Shown here: positions 17,281 through 26,502 of the stretch, one piece after another | Numbering within the stretch: position 1 is the stretch's first letter | Layout: every line of letters starts with the position of its first letter | Origin: Bacteroides sp. ET71 | GTDB lineage: Bacteria; Bacteroidota; Bacteroidia; Bacteroidales; Bacteroidaceae | Direction: 5' to 3' | Length of the DNA: 64,000 nt | Assembly: GCF_023336905.1 (NCBI RefSeq) | Contig: NZ_JAMBLS010000003.1 | Span: 124,001 to 188,000 of the forward strand | Position numbers and translations under genes: made by a program | Notes under the pieces: generated by a model | The model's input: the letters and a program-made list of their open reading frames with translations, nothing else | Database searches by the model: none | What the model was told of the DNA's origin: nothing

Positions 17281-17311
17281 CAAAGTTATACATTTTTTTA
17301 GAAAAAACAAT
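17281..17311 (-). promoter_or_regulatory. Promoter of the acyl-CoA synthetase gene
   Basis: Minus strand: ATTG (17308-17311), 19 nt, TAACTTTG (17281-17288), 28 nt before the start codon. Confidence 0.7.
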
Positions 17312-17351
17312 ACTTGGGGCGCTTATTTTCTCGGCACGCGTCCGCCGCCCA

Positions 17352-17412
17352 CCCAGGACGCACACGAGCCATGCTTCCGGCGGACAACGGACACGGCCCG
17401 GGCGCACATCGG
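17352..17412 (+). repeat. 61-bp direct repeat, left copy
   Basis: The stretch beginning CCCAGGACGCACACGAGCC is repeated with one mismatch at 21271-21331 in the same orientation. The two copies bracket the three-gene lipoprotein operon. Internally it resembles a variant of the 22-nt-period repeat. Confidence 0.85.
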
Positions 17413-17423
17413 GCAGGAGAAAC

Positions 17424-17459
17424 AAAAAAGACGCGGCCTCCCATACGAGGAAACCGCGC
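17424..17459 (-). terminator. Terminator of the lipoprotein operon
   Basis: On the minus strand, a CGCGG...CCGCG-type stem with an inner TCC/GGA pairing is followed by TCTTTTTTG. It lies 42 nt past the stop of the 17501 gene. Confidence 0.75.
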
Positions 17460-17500
17460 CCAAAGACTGTCCTTCCCGGTCTAAGCAGCCGGCAAGAGGG

Positions 17501-18529
17501 TCATTTGCTCTGTTTGCGCCACATATCGTTCAGTTTCGCAGCCTCCAGCTTCTTGAGAGATTGGGGCGACAGCGGAGCGGGCTTGAAGCTGCCGGCCTTT
17601 ATCTGGCGATTGACAGCCGAAACGGAGATGCCTTCGTCCAGTGTAAAACGGATGACCTGGGTCATGTCGCCTTCACCCGCACCTACGGGGTAGACGCCCG
17701 ATGCCGGATTCGAACCCAACTCATTGTTCACTTCATTGCCCTTGTAGCGGGCTACGACCGACCAACTGGTGGCAATCGAAGGCTCGCAGTTGGCATACAT
17801 ATCGACGATGACCGTGTACGTGCCAGCCTGTATCAGTTCGGCCGGAATGTAAATGTTTTCATTGTTCAGGTTGTCAATATCGCATGCGGCGTTCGAGTCA
17901 TGGTCCAAACCGTAGCTCACCGTATGCCCGTCGGCCGTCTCCACCGTCCCGCCGGGTTCACCGTAATAGATGTGTTCGCCGCTGGGCATAATGAGGTGCA
18001 GGTCCACGTCCTTGGCGTTGCTGAAGGTCAGGTTGATGTTCAGGTCACCCGACTGGCTCTCAACATAGGTAATCTCCGTCTCGTAGGGCTCGGTGATGTC
18101 CCCGCTCTCATCCTCACCACTGATCAGCATGGTGATGTCCGAGCTGTAAGTGGTACTGTAGTTGACGGGGATAATGTACGTATTGCTCCCTCCGTCGGAC
18201 TCTGCCCGATTGACCGGTGCATCAGGCACGTATTCCCAATAGCCTTCCACACCCTGCACGCCGATGAAGAAACGGTTGTATCTGACATCGGAGACAATGG
18301 TGATGAAGTTCATGCCTCCACTCAGGGCGCGGTCGTTAACCGTAACGCCTTGGAGCGTAGCCGTCGAAGTGGCCGCAGGGAACTGCCCCGACTGGTATTG
18401 GGCGTTTTCAATCGAGAAATACTGCTGTTCCAGTTCGCTCTTACCCGGATTACCTCCGTCGTCGTCGCTGCACGATGCCAGTGCGCTCCCCAGCAGGAGC
18501 AGGCACCACATAAACACTTGCTTTTTCAT
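17501..18529 (-). CDS. Lipoprotein with DUF2135-like domain
   Basis: A 342-aa lipoprotein: lipobox LASC (Cys20) followed by SDDDGG, the acidic sequence typical of Bacteroides surface-exported lipoproteins. The C-terminal half (about residues 170-265) has DVDLHLIMPSGEHIYYG, then DHDSNAACDIDNLNNENIY and AGTYTVIVDMY, the pattern of DUF2135 beta-sandwich domains. The N-terminal half looks beta-rich and is unrecognised. It is 30 nt downstream of the 795-aa lipoprotein gene in the same operon, so the two likely act together at the cell surface. No enzymatic motif is apparent. Confidence 0.75.
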   Translation of the reverse strand: MKKQVFMWCLLLLGSALASCSDDDGGNPGKSELEQQYFSIENAQYQSGQFPAATSTATLQGVTVNDRALSGGMNFITIVSDVRYNRFFIGVQGVEGYWEYVPDAPVNRAESDGGSNTYIIPVNYSTTYSSDITMLISGEDESGDITEPYETEITYVESQSGDLNINLTFSNAKDVDLHLIMPSGEHIYYGEPGGTVETADGHTVSYGLDHDSNAACDIDNLNNENIYIPAELIQAGTYTVIVDMYANCEPSIATSWSVVARYKGNEVNNELGSNPASGVYPVGAGEGDMTQVIRFTLDEGISVSAVNRQIKAGSFKPAPLSPQSLKKLEAAKLNDMWRKQSK

Positions 18530-18559
18530 TTTCTTGTTCGCTTTAAGTTAAACATAAAT

Positions 18560-20947
18560 TTATGGTTGTACCAAGTTAATCTCCATTTCATGCGGGACGC
18601 CATCGGCAGATGCCGAAGACAAGCCACGCACATTTGGCGCACCAACCACCGTGCAACCGGTGAAGCTGCTTCCGTCATGATGGTAAGAAGCATAGGCGCT
18701 GCTCTGACAAGAAGTGCCATGAGTGCTGTCACTGCCCGTCAAGTAGACGCGATAGTCGCCGTTGAAGTTCTTCTCATCGTAGTAATAATTGACCGTCAGC
18801 ACATTGGCTCCATCTACCGGGTCGATGGAATAGTCCGGCAGATTCCAGCCGTTCCAGCCGTTTCCTTGCGCTTCCGGACTGACACTCAGCCAGTAGCCGC
18901 CCTTTGCGGTGAAATAGAACTTGAAGGTCGACTTATAGTCATACGTACGTCCCTGATAAACCGTGTTCGTCTCCGTGCCTTGGAAGACGCAATCGGTCAA
19001 CACAAGCGACGAAGTGGTGGGATAGTTCAGAGCGAACTCCAGCGTTTGGCCGAACGAAGGATTCTCGTCGTCGGCATAGTGCACGTATCCGCCGAAGCGG
19101 GCTGTGGCTTCCGGCTCGTTCTTGGCATAGGCAAACCTTGTGTCCGTATAGGGCGACTGGTTTCCGTTCAAGGAGACCAGCACGCGCTGGCCATATTCAT
19201 CCTCGTAGTAGTATCCCCAGTCGGTGATTTCGCGCTCGCCCTCGTCTGTAAGTTCAGCCGTCACGGCACAATCATACTTGAAGGAATAGTTTCGCCCGTT
19301 GAAAGAATAATGGTCGGGATAATAGGAAGCATCGGTCACTTCCACGCCAGTCACCTCTACGGGGAAGGAGGAGGAGAAGTTGATGCCTCCTTCTTCATAG
19401 CTGTTGCCCAGCAGTTCGATGTAGGGCACGGCAGTGTATTCGGTGTCCCGCTCCAAGTCGGCCAGGGTGAAGTCGAAGTCCGTAGGGCCTTCCGGCGTGA
19501 TACTGGCATCGTAGGGCACGGACATGACTTCTTCTTCGTCTTTATAGACGCGCAGGCCGGGGGTGATGTCCATGAAGCGCATCAGCACCCCGCGTTCTTC
19601 CAGGCTGTATCCGGCGTCGAACAGCAAGTCTATCGTCCCAGTGCGTTCGCGGACAAAGAGGGAGTTCTCTGCCAGTTTGGGCAGCAGTGGGAAGGAAGTG
19701 TTCCAAAGGTTCCAGGAGCGCATATTGATTTCTTCGTCGGCAATCTCGACTCCCACCAATGCTGCGCGGAAAATGCCGCTCAGGTCTGCCACCAAATCGA
19801 TGTCGAGGGACGAGCCTTTGGAAAACAGCTCCGGATCATCCAAATTAAAGTCGAAAGAAGGCCCGAAGGAAAGCTCCGGACGCAGACCGATGGCGATATC
19901 GCGTGTATAAAGTCCTATGCCAAGCTCGGCTCGAAGCACCAAGGCAGCACTTCCTTGCGCGTTTATTTCCAGGTTTTTCAGCAAATCATTTGCAGCCGGA
20001 CGGGTGGTGTTCTCCCGGAAAAAGCCGTCTGTCACGTCGTCGCGTTTAAATCCGAACTTAAGCCCGAACTGTTTGGAGACTCCGGTATGTATGTCGCCCT
20101 CAAATTCAGCAGTCACGTCGAGGCCGACGTCCACATACGGGCGCAACACGACGGGGCCGATGTAAGCCACTCCCTGTATCAGATTTTCTTTCTGAAAGAT
20201 GGTCTTTTCATACTCCACCTTCTCACTGGTGCCACAACCGATGTTGGCTTCGAAACCGCCCATCGTTTCCAGCGAGCACTCGTAGGTATTGTCCAGCATG
20301 GAATAATTAATCGTGGCAATCAGCCCCAACGAAAGCGTGCCCGACGTATAGAAGCCGTTCTCCTGACCCGCCCTTACCGGTATCTGCAACACGTTGGGGG
20401 AACCGATGGTAGCTTTCGTGTCGGCTTCATAGTCTGGGTTGTCCCATTCCTCGTAGGGCACGACCCGGGCCTCGTGGAAGTTGCCTTCATCGTCGTAAAA
20501 CCCGTCTATCGTGTCCAGCAATGCCTGCGTGTACGTAAACTCCAGTTCCTTGAAAATCTGGTCCAACGGGGCAGCCGTGGTGACGCAACGGTAAGCGTCG
20601 CCCGCGTCGGTCACGGATACGACACTGCCGCCCAGGCCGTAGGGCAGCATCTCGGTCTGCCGACTGGACAAGATGTCGCCCACTTCGGGCAACACTTCGT
20701 CCGGCGTGCTTTTCGAGAAATAAAGGATGCTGTCTTCTTCCACCCGGACAATGTAGCCGCTCTTCGCAGGTGTCAGCACCTGCACGTCTTCCTGGTACTG
20801 GTAGGTGATGCTGTAAGAATCCGTTTCTTCCTTCACCGGCTCTTCCATGCCTTCCACGGGGTCTTCCTGAAACCCGCCTGTTTCGTCGTCCGAACACGAC
20901 CACAAGAGGCAAGCTGCCAACAGTGCGATAAAATACGATTTGCGCAT
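18560..20947 (-). CDS. Large surface lipoprotein, unknown function
   Basis: A 795-aa lipoprotein with lipobox LWSC (Cys18) followed by SDDETGG, an export signal for the outer leaflet. The rest is beta-rich and acidic. The middle part (about 190-430) contains many aromatic-alternating strands, and the region 430-560 (ITPEGPTDFDFTLADLERDTEYTAVPYIELLG) looks like a fibronectin-III-type domain. I do not recognise the family. It sits between a 49-aa membrane protein and the DUF2135-like lipoprotein, and the whole operon is flanked by 61-bp direct repeats. Confidence 0.75.
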   Translation of the reverse strand: MRKSYFIALLAACLLWSCSDDETGGFQEDPVEGMEEPVKEETDSYSITYQYQEDVQVLTPAKSGYIVRVEEDSILYFSKSTPDEVLPEVGDILSSRQTEMLPYGLGGSVVSVTDAGDAYRCVTTAAPLDQIFKELEFTYTQALLDTIDGFYDDEGNFHEARVVPYEEWDNPDYEADTKATIGSPNVLQIPVRAGQENGFYTSGTLSLGLIATINYSMLDNTYECSLETMGGFEANIGCGTSEKVEYEKTIFQKENLIQGVAYIGPVVLRPYVDVGLDVTAEFEGDIHTGVSKQFGLKFGFKRDDVTDGFFRENTTRPAANDLLKNLEINAQGSAALVLRAELGIGLYTRDIAIGLRPELSFGPSFDFNLDDPELFSKGSSLDIDLVADLSGIFRAALVGVEIADEEINMRSWNLWNTSFPLLPKLAENSLFVRERTGTIDLLFDAGYSLEERGVLMRFMDITPGLRVYKDEEEVMSVPYDASITPEGPTDFDFTLADLERDTEYTAVPYIELLGNSYEEGGINFSSSFPVEVTGVEVTDASYYPDHYSFNGRNYSFKYDCAVTAELTDEGEREITDWGYYYEDEYGQRVLVSLNGNQSPYTDTRFAYAKNEPEATARFGGYVHYADDENPSFGQTLEFALNYPTTSSLVLTDCVFQGTETNTVYQGRTYDYKSTFKFYFTAKGGYWLSVSPEAQGNGWNGWNLPDYSIDPVDGANVLTVNYYYDEKNFNGDYRVYLTGSDSTHGTSCQSSAYASYHHDGSSFTGCTVVGAPNVRGLSSASADGVPHEMEINLVQP

Positions 20948-20968
20948 AATGAATAGATTTAATATAGA

Positions 20969-21118
20969 TTAGACATACGAGAACACCCCAACAAGCGCCA
21001 CGACCAGAAACAGTGCAGCGGTTACCAGAAAATGCCGGTCGAAAGGAGTGCCGTGACACCGGTAGAAGTCTTTCTTCATTTCTTCTATCTTCCTTTTTTG
21101 ATGCTCACGAGTATTCAT
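20969..21118 (-). CDS. 49-aa tail-anchored small membrane protein
   Basis: A short frame: a charged N-terminal half (MNTREHQKRKIEEMKKDFY) and one C-terminal hydrophobic span (HFLVTAALFLVVALVGVFSYV, approximately residues 29-49). The start at 21118 is chosen because the promoter ends at 21152 and the upstream Met at 21181 lies inside that promoter. It is the first gene of an operon with two lipoproteins (21-nt gap). Not recognised. Confidence 0.6.
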   Translation of the reverse strand: MNTREHQKRKIEEMKKDFYRCHGTPFDRHFLVTAALFLVVALVGVFSYV

Positions 21119-21151
21119 ATTTGCGAGATTTACAGTGCAAAATGTCACAGA

Positions 21152-21182
21152 CAAAGATAAGAAAATCCGACAAAAAGACAAA
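21152..21182 (-). promoter_or_regulatory. Promoter of the lipoprotein operon
   Basis: Minus strand: TTTG (21179-21182), 19 nt, TATCTTTG (21152-21159). A perfect consensus. Confidence 0.8.
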
Positions 21183-21270
21183 AACGCTCTCCGGGCAAGA
21201 TGCTACCATGCAGCAAATGAAGAAGACTGTTCTGCTAAAAAAAGCGACTATGCTTACCGATATTTTTCCG

Positions 21271-21331
21271 CCCAGGACGTACACGAGCCATGCTTCCGGC
21301 GGACAACGGACACGGCCCGGGCGCACATCGG
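21271..21331 (+). repeat. 61-bp direct repeat, right copy
   Basis: 60 of 61 bases match 17352-17412. The gap 21119-21418 holds this repeat, the divergent promoter above, and a TATTTTTG -7 box at 21377-21384 for the S66 peptidase gene. Confidence 0.85.
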
Positions 21332-21418
21332 CCAAACAAAACCCGCGCCCCGTGACAGAATCTGCCGCGAAATGTGTATTTTTGCGCCGGAAAGACTGAC
21401 ATCAACCAAGCTGAAGAT

Positions 21419-22357
21419 ATGGAAACTCTGATACTTCCACCTGCCCTGCACGCGGGAGACCGCGTGGTCATCCTCTCGCCGTCGAGCAAAATCGACTGCC
21501 ACTTCCTGCAAGGCGCCGCCGAACGGCTGCGCTCGTGGGGACTCGAACCCGTCATGGCTCCGCATGCCGAGAGCGCCTGCGGCACGTATGCAGGCACGGT
21601 GGACGAACGCCTGGCCGACCTGCAAGGGGCGATGGACGACCCCGACGTGCGTGCCATCTTGTGCAGCCGCGGAGGCTACGGAGCCGTCCACCTGCTGGAA
21701 AGGCTGGACTTCACGCGACTGGCACGCAGCCCGAAGTGGCTCATCGGATTCAGCGACATCACCGCCCTGCACGCCGCCTGGCAACGCGCCGGATTCGCCT
21801 CGCTGCACGCACCCATGGCCCGCCACCTGACCGTGGAGCCTGCCGACGACGAGGCCACGCGCGCCCTGCACGACCTGCTGATGGGCACCACGCCCGGCGG
21901 AAAGGCCCCCGCCATCGCCTGCACACCGCACCGCCTGAACCGGCAGGGCACGGCCGAAGGCACACTGCGCGGCGGCAACCTGTCGGTCTTCTACGGACTG
22001 CGCGGCACGCCGTGGGACTTTCCGGCCGAAGGCACGCTGCTCTTCCTCGAAGACGTGGGCGAACGCCCGCACGCCGTCGAACGGATGCTCTACAACCTGC
22101 GGCTGGGCGGCGTGCTCCAACGGCTGGCGGGCCTCATCGTGGGGCAGTTCACCGAATACGAAGAGAACCTCTCGCTGGGCAAACCGCTCTACGACGCCCT
22201 GGCCGACGTGCTGGACGGATGCACCTGCCCCGTCTGCTTCGACTTCCCCGTGGGGCACGTCACGCGCAACCTCCCCCTGATTTGCGGCGCACACGCCCGC
22301 CTGGAGGTAGGCTCGGCAGAAGTAAAACTGACATTTGACCAAGAAACCAAAATATAG
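21419..22357 (+). CDS. LD-carboxypeptidase, peptidase family S66
   Basis: Cleaves the L,D-bond of peptidoglycan tetrapeptides during cytoplasmic murein recycling. A 312-aa protein of normal length. CSRGGYG is at residues 82-88. The nucleophile is expected in GFSDIT (Ser112), the Glu in FLEDVGERP and the His in FPVGHVTRNLPL, matching the Ser-Glu-His order of E. coli LdcA. No signal peptide, consistent with a cytoplasmic enzyme. A TATTTTTG -7 box lies 35 nt upstream. The M28 peptidase gene begins 4 nt after the stop, so the two are co-transcribed. Confidence 0.92.
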   Translation: METLILPPALHAGDRVVILSPSSKIDCHFLQGAAERLRSWGLEPVMAPHAESACGTYAGTVDERLADLQGAMDDPDVRAILCSRGGYGAVHLLERLDFTRLARSPKWLIGFSDITALHAAWQRAGFASLHAPMARHLTVEPADDEATRALHDLLMGTTPGGKAPAIACTPHRLNRQGTAEGTLRGGNLSVFYGLRGTPWDFPAEGTLLFLEDVGERPHAVERMLYNLRLGGVLQRLAGLIVGQFTEYEENLSLGKPLYDALADVLDGCTCPVCFDFPVGHVTRNLPLICGAHARLEVGSAEVKLTFDQETKI

Positions 22358-22361
22358 AGAC

Positions 22362-23375
22362 ATGAAAAAGAAGCATCCCCTCATCGCCGCTGTCCTGCTG
22401 ACGGCTCTTGCCATCATGGCCTGCGGCAACCACCGCAAACAGGCGGACCAGGCCGCGACAACGGCCGCCGCCGAAGCGCAAGACACCGTCACACCGCCCA
22501 CTTTCTGCGCCGACAGCGCCTACCGCTACGTCCGTGAACAGGTAGATTTCGGCCCCCGCGTGCCCAACACACAGGCGCACCGCGACTGCGGCGACTACCT
22601 CATCGGCAAGCTACGGCAGTTCGGAGCCACCGTCCAGGTGCAGGAAGCCGACCTCGTGGCCTACGACAACACCATCCTCAAGGCACGCAACATCATCGGC
22701 TCCTATCAGCCCGAGAACCGCCGCCGCGTCCTGCTCTGCGCCCACTGGGACAGCCGCCCCTATGCCGACGCCGAGCGCAACAAGAAACGGCAGCGCGAAC
22801 CCATCCTGGGCGCCAACGACGGAGCCAGCGGCGTGGGCGTACTGCTCGAACTGGCACGCCTCATCCAGCAACGGCAACCCGCCATCGGCATCGACATCAT
22901 CTTCTTCGACGCCGAAGACTACGGCATGCCCACCTTCCACCGCGGACAGTACAAACCCGACACCTGGTGCCTGGGCTCGCAATACTGGGGACGCGTGCCC
23001 CACACGCAGGGCTACAACGCACGCTACGGCATCCTGCTCGACATGGTGGGCGGACGCGGGGCGACGTTCTACCGCGAGCTCTTCTCGCAACGCACGGCCC
23101 CCGCGCAGGTGAAGAAAATCTGGGACACGGCCGCACGGCTGGGCTTCCAGGACTTCTTCCCGCAGGCAGACGGCACGGAAGTGACCGACGACCATATCTA
23201 CGTCTACAACCTCACCCGCATCCCCTGCGTCGACATTATCAACTACGACCCCCAGGGCGACACGGGCTTCGGCGACTTCTGGCACACGCACGATGACAAC
23301 ATGGACATCATCGACCGCGCCACGCTGAACGCCGTGGGCACCACCGTCGCCACGGTCATCTACAACGAGAAATAA
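22362..23375 (+). CDS. M28-family peptidase lipoprotein (glutaminyl cyclase-like)
   Basis: A 337-aa exported zinc peptidase-fold protein with lipobox IMAC (Cys21). The metal-ligand motifs are in order: CAHWDSRPY, GANDGASGVG, FFDAEDYG and the final FWHTHDDN. The pattern WDSRPYAD...GANDGASG with a late HTHDD is typical of M28 members close to glutaminyl-peptide cyclotransferases, so either aminopeptidase or cyclase activity is possible. The start at 22362 gives a proper signal peptide; an ATG 27 nt earlier would overlap the S66 gene. First in line before sufE and upp. Confidence 0.88.
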   Translation: MKKKHPLIAAVLLTALAIMACGNHRKQADQAATTAAAEAQDTVTPPTFCADSAYRYVREQVDFGPRVPNTQAHRDCGDYLIGKLRQFGATVQVQEADLVAYDNTILKARNIIGSYQPENRRRVLLCAHWDSRPYADAERNKKRQREPILGANDGASGVGVLLELARLIQQRQPAIGIDIIFFDAEDYGMPTFHRGQYKPDTWCLGSQYWGRVPHTQGYNARYGILLDMVGGRGATFYRELFSQRTAPAQVKKIWDTAARLGFQDFFPQADGTEVTDDHIYVYNLTRIPCVDIINYDPQGDTGFGDFWHTHDDNMDIIDRATLNAVGTTVATVIYNEK

Positions 23376-23416
23376 CTCTTCACCCATCATTCTTCATTAA
23401 ATCATTCTTCATTAAA

Positions 23417-23842
23417 ATGACTATCAACGATACACAAGACGAAATCATCGCCGAGTTCAGCGACTTCGACGATTGGATGGACCGCTACCAACTGCTGATA
23501 GACCTGGGCAGCGAGCAACAACCCCTGGACGAACGATACAAGACGGACCAGAACCTGATAGAAGGTTGCCAGAGCCGCGTGTGGCTGCAAGCCGACGACG
23601 TGGACGGGCGCCTGGTGTTCCGCGCCGAGAGCGACGCCCTGATAGTGAAAGGCATCGTCGCCCTGCTCGTCCGCGTACTGTCCGGCCACACGCCCGACGA
23701 AATCCTCTCGGCCGATCTCTACTTCATCGACCGCATCGGCCTGCGCGAGCACCTCTCGCCCACCCGCAGCAACGGCCTGCTCGCCATGGTGAAGCAGATG
23801 CGCATGTATGCCCTGGCCTTCAAGGCGAAAGAGGGGAAATGA
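23417..23842 (+). CDS. sufE: SufE-family Fe-S assembly protein
   Basis: A cysteine desulfurase partner that accepts persulfide sulfur from SufS and passes it to the SufBCD scaffold. 141 aa, normal length. The acceptor cysteine is Cys51 in LIEGCQSRVW. FRAESDALIVKGIVALL and the C-terminal LSPTRSNGLLAMVKQM are typical. It lies 41 nt after the M28 gene and 22 nt before upp on one strand. The suf operon itself is not in the window. Confidence 0.95.
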   Translation: MTINDTQDEIIAEFSDFDDWMDRYQLLIDLGSEQQPLDERYKTDQNLIEGCQSRVWLQADDVDGRLVFRAESDALIVKGIVALLVRVLSGHTPDEILSADLYFIDRIGLREHLSPTRSNGLLAMVKQMRMYALAFKAKEGK

Positions 23843-23864
23843 ACGCTAAAACGATTACACGGTT

Positions 23865-24524
23865 ATGAAAGTCATCAACCTGTCCGAAACGGACACCATA
23901 CTGAACCAATTTGTGGCCGAACTGCGCGACGTGCGCATCCAGGGCGACCGCATGCGCTTCCGCCGCAACATCGAGCGCATCGGCGAACTGATGGCCTACG
24001 AGATGAGCCGCACGCTCTGCTATTCAGCCAAAAACATAGAAACGCCGCTGGGCACGGCCGAGGCGCGCACGCCCGACGACGAACTGGTCGTGGCCACCGT
24101 GTTCCGCGCGGGACTGCCGCTGCACCAGGGCTTCCTGAACGTGTTCGACCGCGCGGGCAACGCCTTCGTGTCGGCCTACCGCTACTACAAGGACGAGGCG
24201 CACCGCGAGGTGGACGTGCACGTGGAGTACATCGCCACGCCCGACCTGTCGCGCAAGACCGTCCTGCTGGTCGACCCCATGCTGGCCACGGGCGAGAGCC
24301 TGGAGATGGCGTGGAAGGCGTTTCTGACCAAGGGCACCCCGCGAAGGCTGCTCATCGCCTGCGTCATCGCTTCCAGGCAAGGGGTGGAGCACCTGAGGCG
24401 GCTCTTCCCGCAGGACGACGTGACGCTGTGGTGCGCGGCCATCGACCCGGAGCTGAACGAGCACAAGTACATCGTGCCGGGGCTGGGCGATGCGGGCGAC
24501 CTGGCCTATGGCGAAAAGCTGTGA
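23865..24524 (+). CDS. upp: Uracil phosphoribosyltransferase
   Basis: Salvages uracil with PRPP to give UMP. 219 aa. The PRPP loop is in VLLVDPMLATGESLEMA (about residues 127-143) and the uracil-binding C-terminus is GLGDAGDLAYGEKL. Slightly longer than the 208-aa E. coli enzyme. The stop codon is one base from the stop of the convergent dgt gene, with no room for a terminator hairpin, so antisense overlap of the transcripts is likely. Confidence 0.95.
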   Translation: MKVINLSETDTILNQFVAELRDVRIQGDRMRFRRNIERIGELMAYEMSRTLCYSAKNIETPLGTAEARTPDDELVVATVFRAGLPLHQGFLNVFDRAGNAFVSAYRYYKDEAHREVDVHVEYIATPDLSRKTVLLVDPMLATGESLEMAWKAFLTKGTPRRLLIACVIASRQGVEHLRRLFPQDDVTLWCAAIDPELNEHKYIVPGLGDAGDLAYGEKL

Positions 24525-24525
24525 G

Positions 24526-25872
24526 TCAGGAGATTTCGGGCAGGCTGTTGCCGTTTATTTTCCGGTAGAGGTCGAGGGCAAAGACGTCGGTCATCCCCGA
24601 GATGTAGTCCAAGACGGCCTGCACGCGCTCGTACAGCCCCTCGGCGCGGATGGCGTACTGGCTGGAGACGCGGTTGATGAGCAACTGCGAATAGGCCTTC
24701 TGCGGGGCGCGCACGGCGTCGAGCATCAGTTCGAGCAGGGTGCTGATGATGCGGAAACCGGCCAGCTCGATGTCCAGCACATCTTTCGAGCGGTAGATGC
24801 GCTCGCACGCCAGCTCCGAGCAGCGGGCGTAGGCCTGGGCCGGGCGCGGGGAGATGTGGCGGATGAGGGGCCCGTCGAACGTGCCTCCGAGCAGCGCCTC
24901 TTCGTTGTCCACGAAAGCGCGGGTGCACTCGCCGATGAGCAGGCCGATGACGCTGGAGCGCAGGTAGGCAATCTGCTCGTTGCGGTCGGCCACGATGCGC
25001 AGCGTGTCCAGCCGGCGTTGGCGGCGCTCGTCGTCGAAGAACGACAACAGCAGCTCGCGCGTCTCGTCCAGCGTCAGCAGCTTCAGCTTATAAGCGTCTT
25101 CGATGTCCATAATCTGATAGCAGATGTCGTCTGCCGCCTCCACCAGATAGACCAGCGGATGGCGGGCGTAGCGCAGGGGGCTGTCTTGCAGGCGGCGCAT
25201 CCCCAGCTCGTCGGCAATGCGCCGGAAGGTGTCTTCCTCCGTGGTAAAGAATCCGAACTTCGACTTCGTCCCCGCCAACGACGAGGCATAAGGATATTTC
25301 ACAATGCTGGCCAGCGTCGTATAGGTCAGCACGAAGCCACCCTGCCGCCGTCCCTCAAACTGATGGGTCAAGAGACGGAAGGCGTTGGCATTGCCCTCGA
25401 AGTGCGTCAGGTCTTCCCACTGCTCCGCCGTCAGGCACGAGCCGTCGGGCTGCGGATGGCACAGCGACTGCCCCCGCCCTTCGGAGAAGAAGGTCGAGAT
25501 GGCCCGCTCGCCCGAATGGCCGAAGGGCGGATTGCCCAGGTCGTGTGCCAGGCAGGCGGCGGAAACGACGGCGCCAATCTCGGGCACATACGTCGCGGCC
25601 AGCTCCGGATGGCGGCCGACCAGCAGGCGTGCCACGTCGTTGCCCAGCGAACGGCCCACGCACGACACCTCCAGGCTGTGCGTCAGCCGGTTGTGCACAA
25701 AGACGCTGCCCGGCAGGGGAAACACCTGCGTCTTGTTCTGCAAGCGGCGGAAGGGGGCGGAGAAGACCAGGCGGTCGTAGTCGCGCTGAAATTCCGAACG
25801 GTTCTCGGGGTGGTCGCGGTGATACTGCTCCAAGCCCAGACGCTTGGCCGAAAGTAGGGTATGCCAATCCAT
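24526..25872 (-). CDS. dgt: dGTP triphosphohydrolase
   Basis: An HD-domain hydrolase that releases triphosphate from dGTP and helps balance dNTP pools. 448 aa, the length of the dGTPase family. The metal-site motifs are NRLTHSLEV (His65) and AHDLGNPPFGHSGE (His110-Asp111). The N-terminal MDWHTLLSAKRLG and SAPFRRLQNKTQVFPL are family signatures. A minus-strand -7 box TACATTTG lies at 25924-25931. Divergent from dut, which also handles dNTP hygiene. Confidence 0.95.
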   Translation of the reverse strand: MDWHTLLSAKRLGLEQYHRDHPENRSEFQRDYDRLVFSAPFRRLQNKTQVFPLPGSVFVHNRLTHSLEVSCVGRSLGNDVARLLVGRHPELAATYVPEIGAVVSAACLAHDLGNPPFGHSGERAISTFFSEGRGQSLCHPQPDGSCLTAEQWEDLTHFEGNANAFRLLTHQFEGRRQGGFVLTYTTLASIVKYPYASSLAGTKSKFGFFTTEEDTFRRIADELGMRRLQDSPLRYARHPLVYLVEAADDICYQIMDIEDAYKLKLLTLDETRELLLSFFDDERRQRRLDTLRIVADRNEQIAYLRSSVIGLLIGECTRAFVDNEEALLGGTFDGPLIRHISPRPAQAYARCSELACERIYRSKDVLDIELAGFRIISTLLELMLDAVRAPQKAYSQLLINRVSSQYAIRAEGLYERVQAVLDYISGMTDVFALDLYRKINGNSLPEIS

Positions 25873-26044
25873 AACAGGTCTCTAAAAGGGTCTCTAATCA
25901 GATACTTTGTTATTATTTAACTGCAAATGTATCACTATTCTGCCACAAAATCCGTACTTTCGCCGGAAAAATATCCGGCCACGGGCTGATTCCAGGCCAC
26001 AACCCCTCCCCGCGGCTGGCCATTCATCTAAAAACGAAACAGAT

Positions 26045-26482
<438 letters not shown>

Positions 26483-26502
26483 ACCTGCAACCCTGCAAAC
26501 GT

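Noticed and set aside
17252-20956. 1234-codon plus-strand open frame
   Set aside because: Runs antisense through the whole lipoprotein operon (17501-21118), both of whose large genes have lipoboxes and a promoter. It also reads through the 61-bp repeat.
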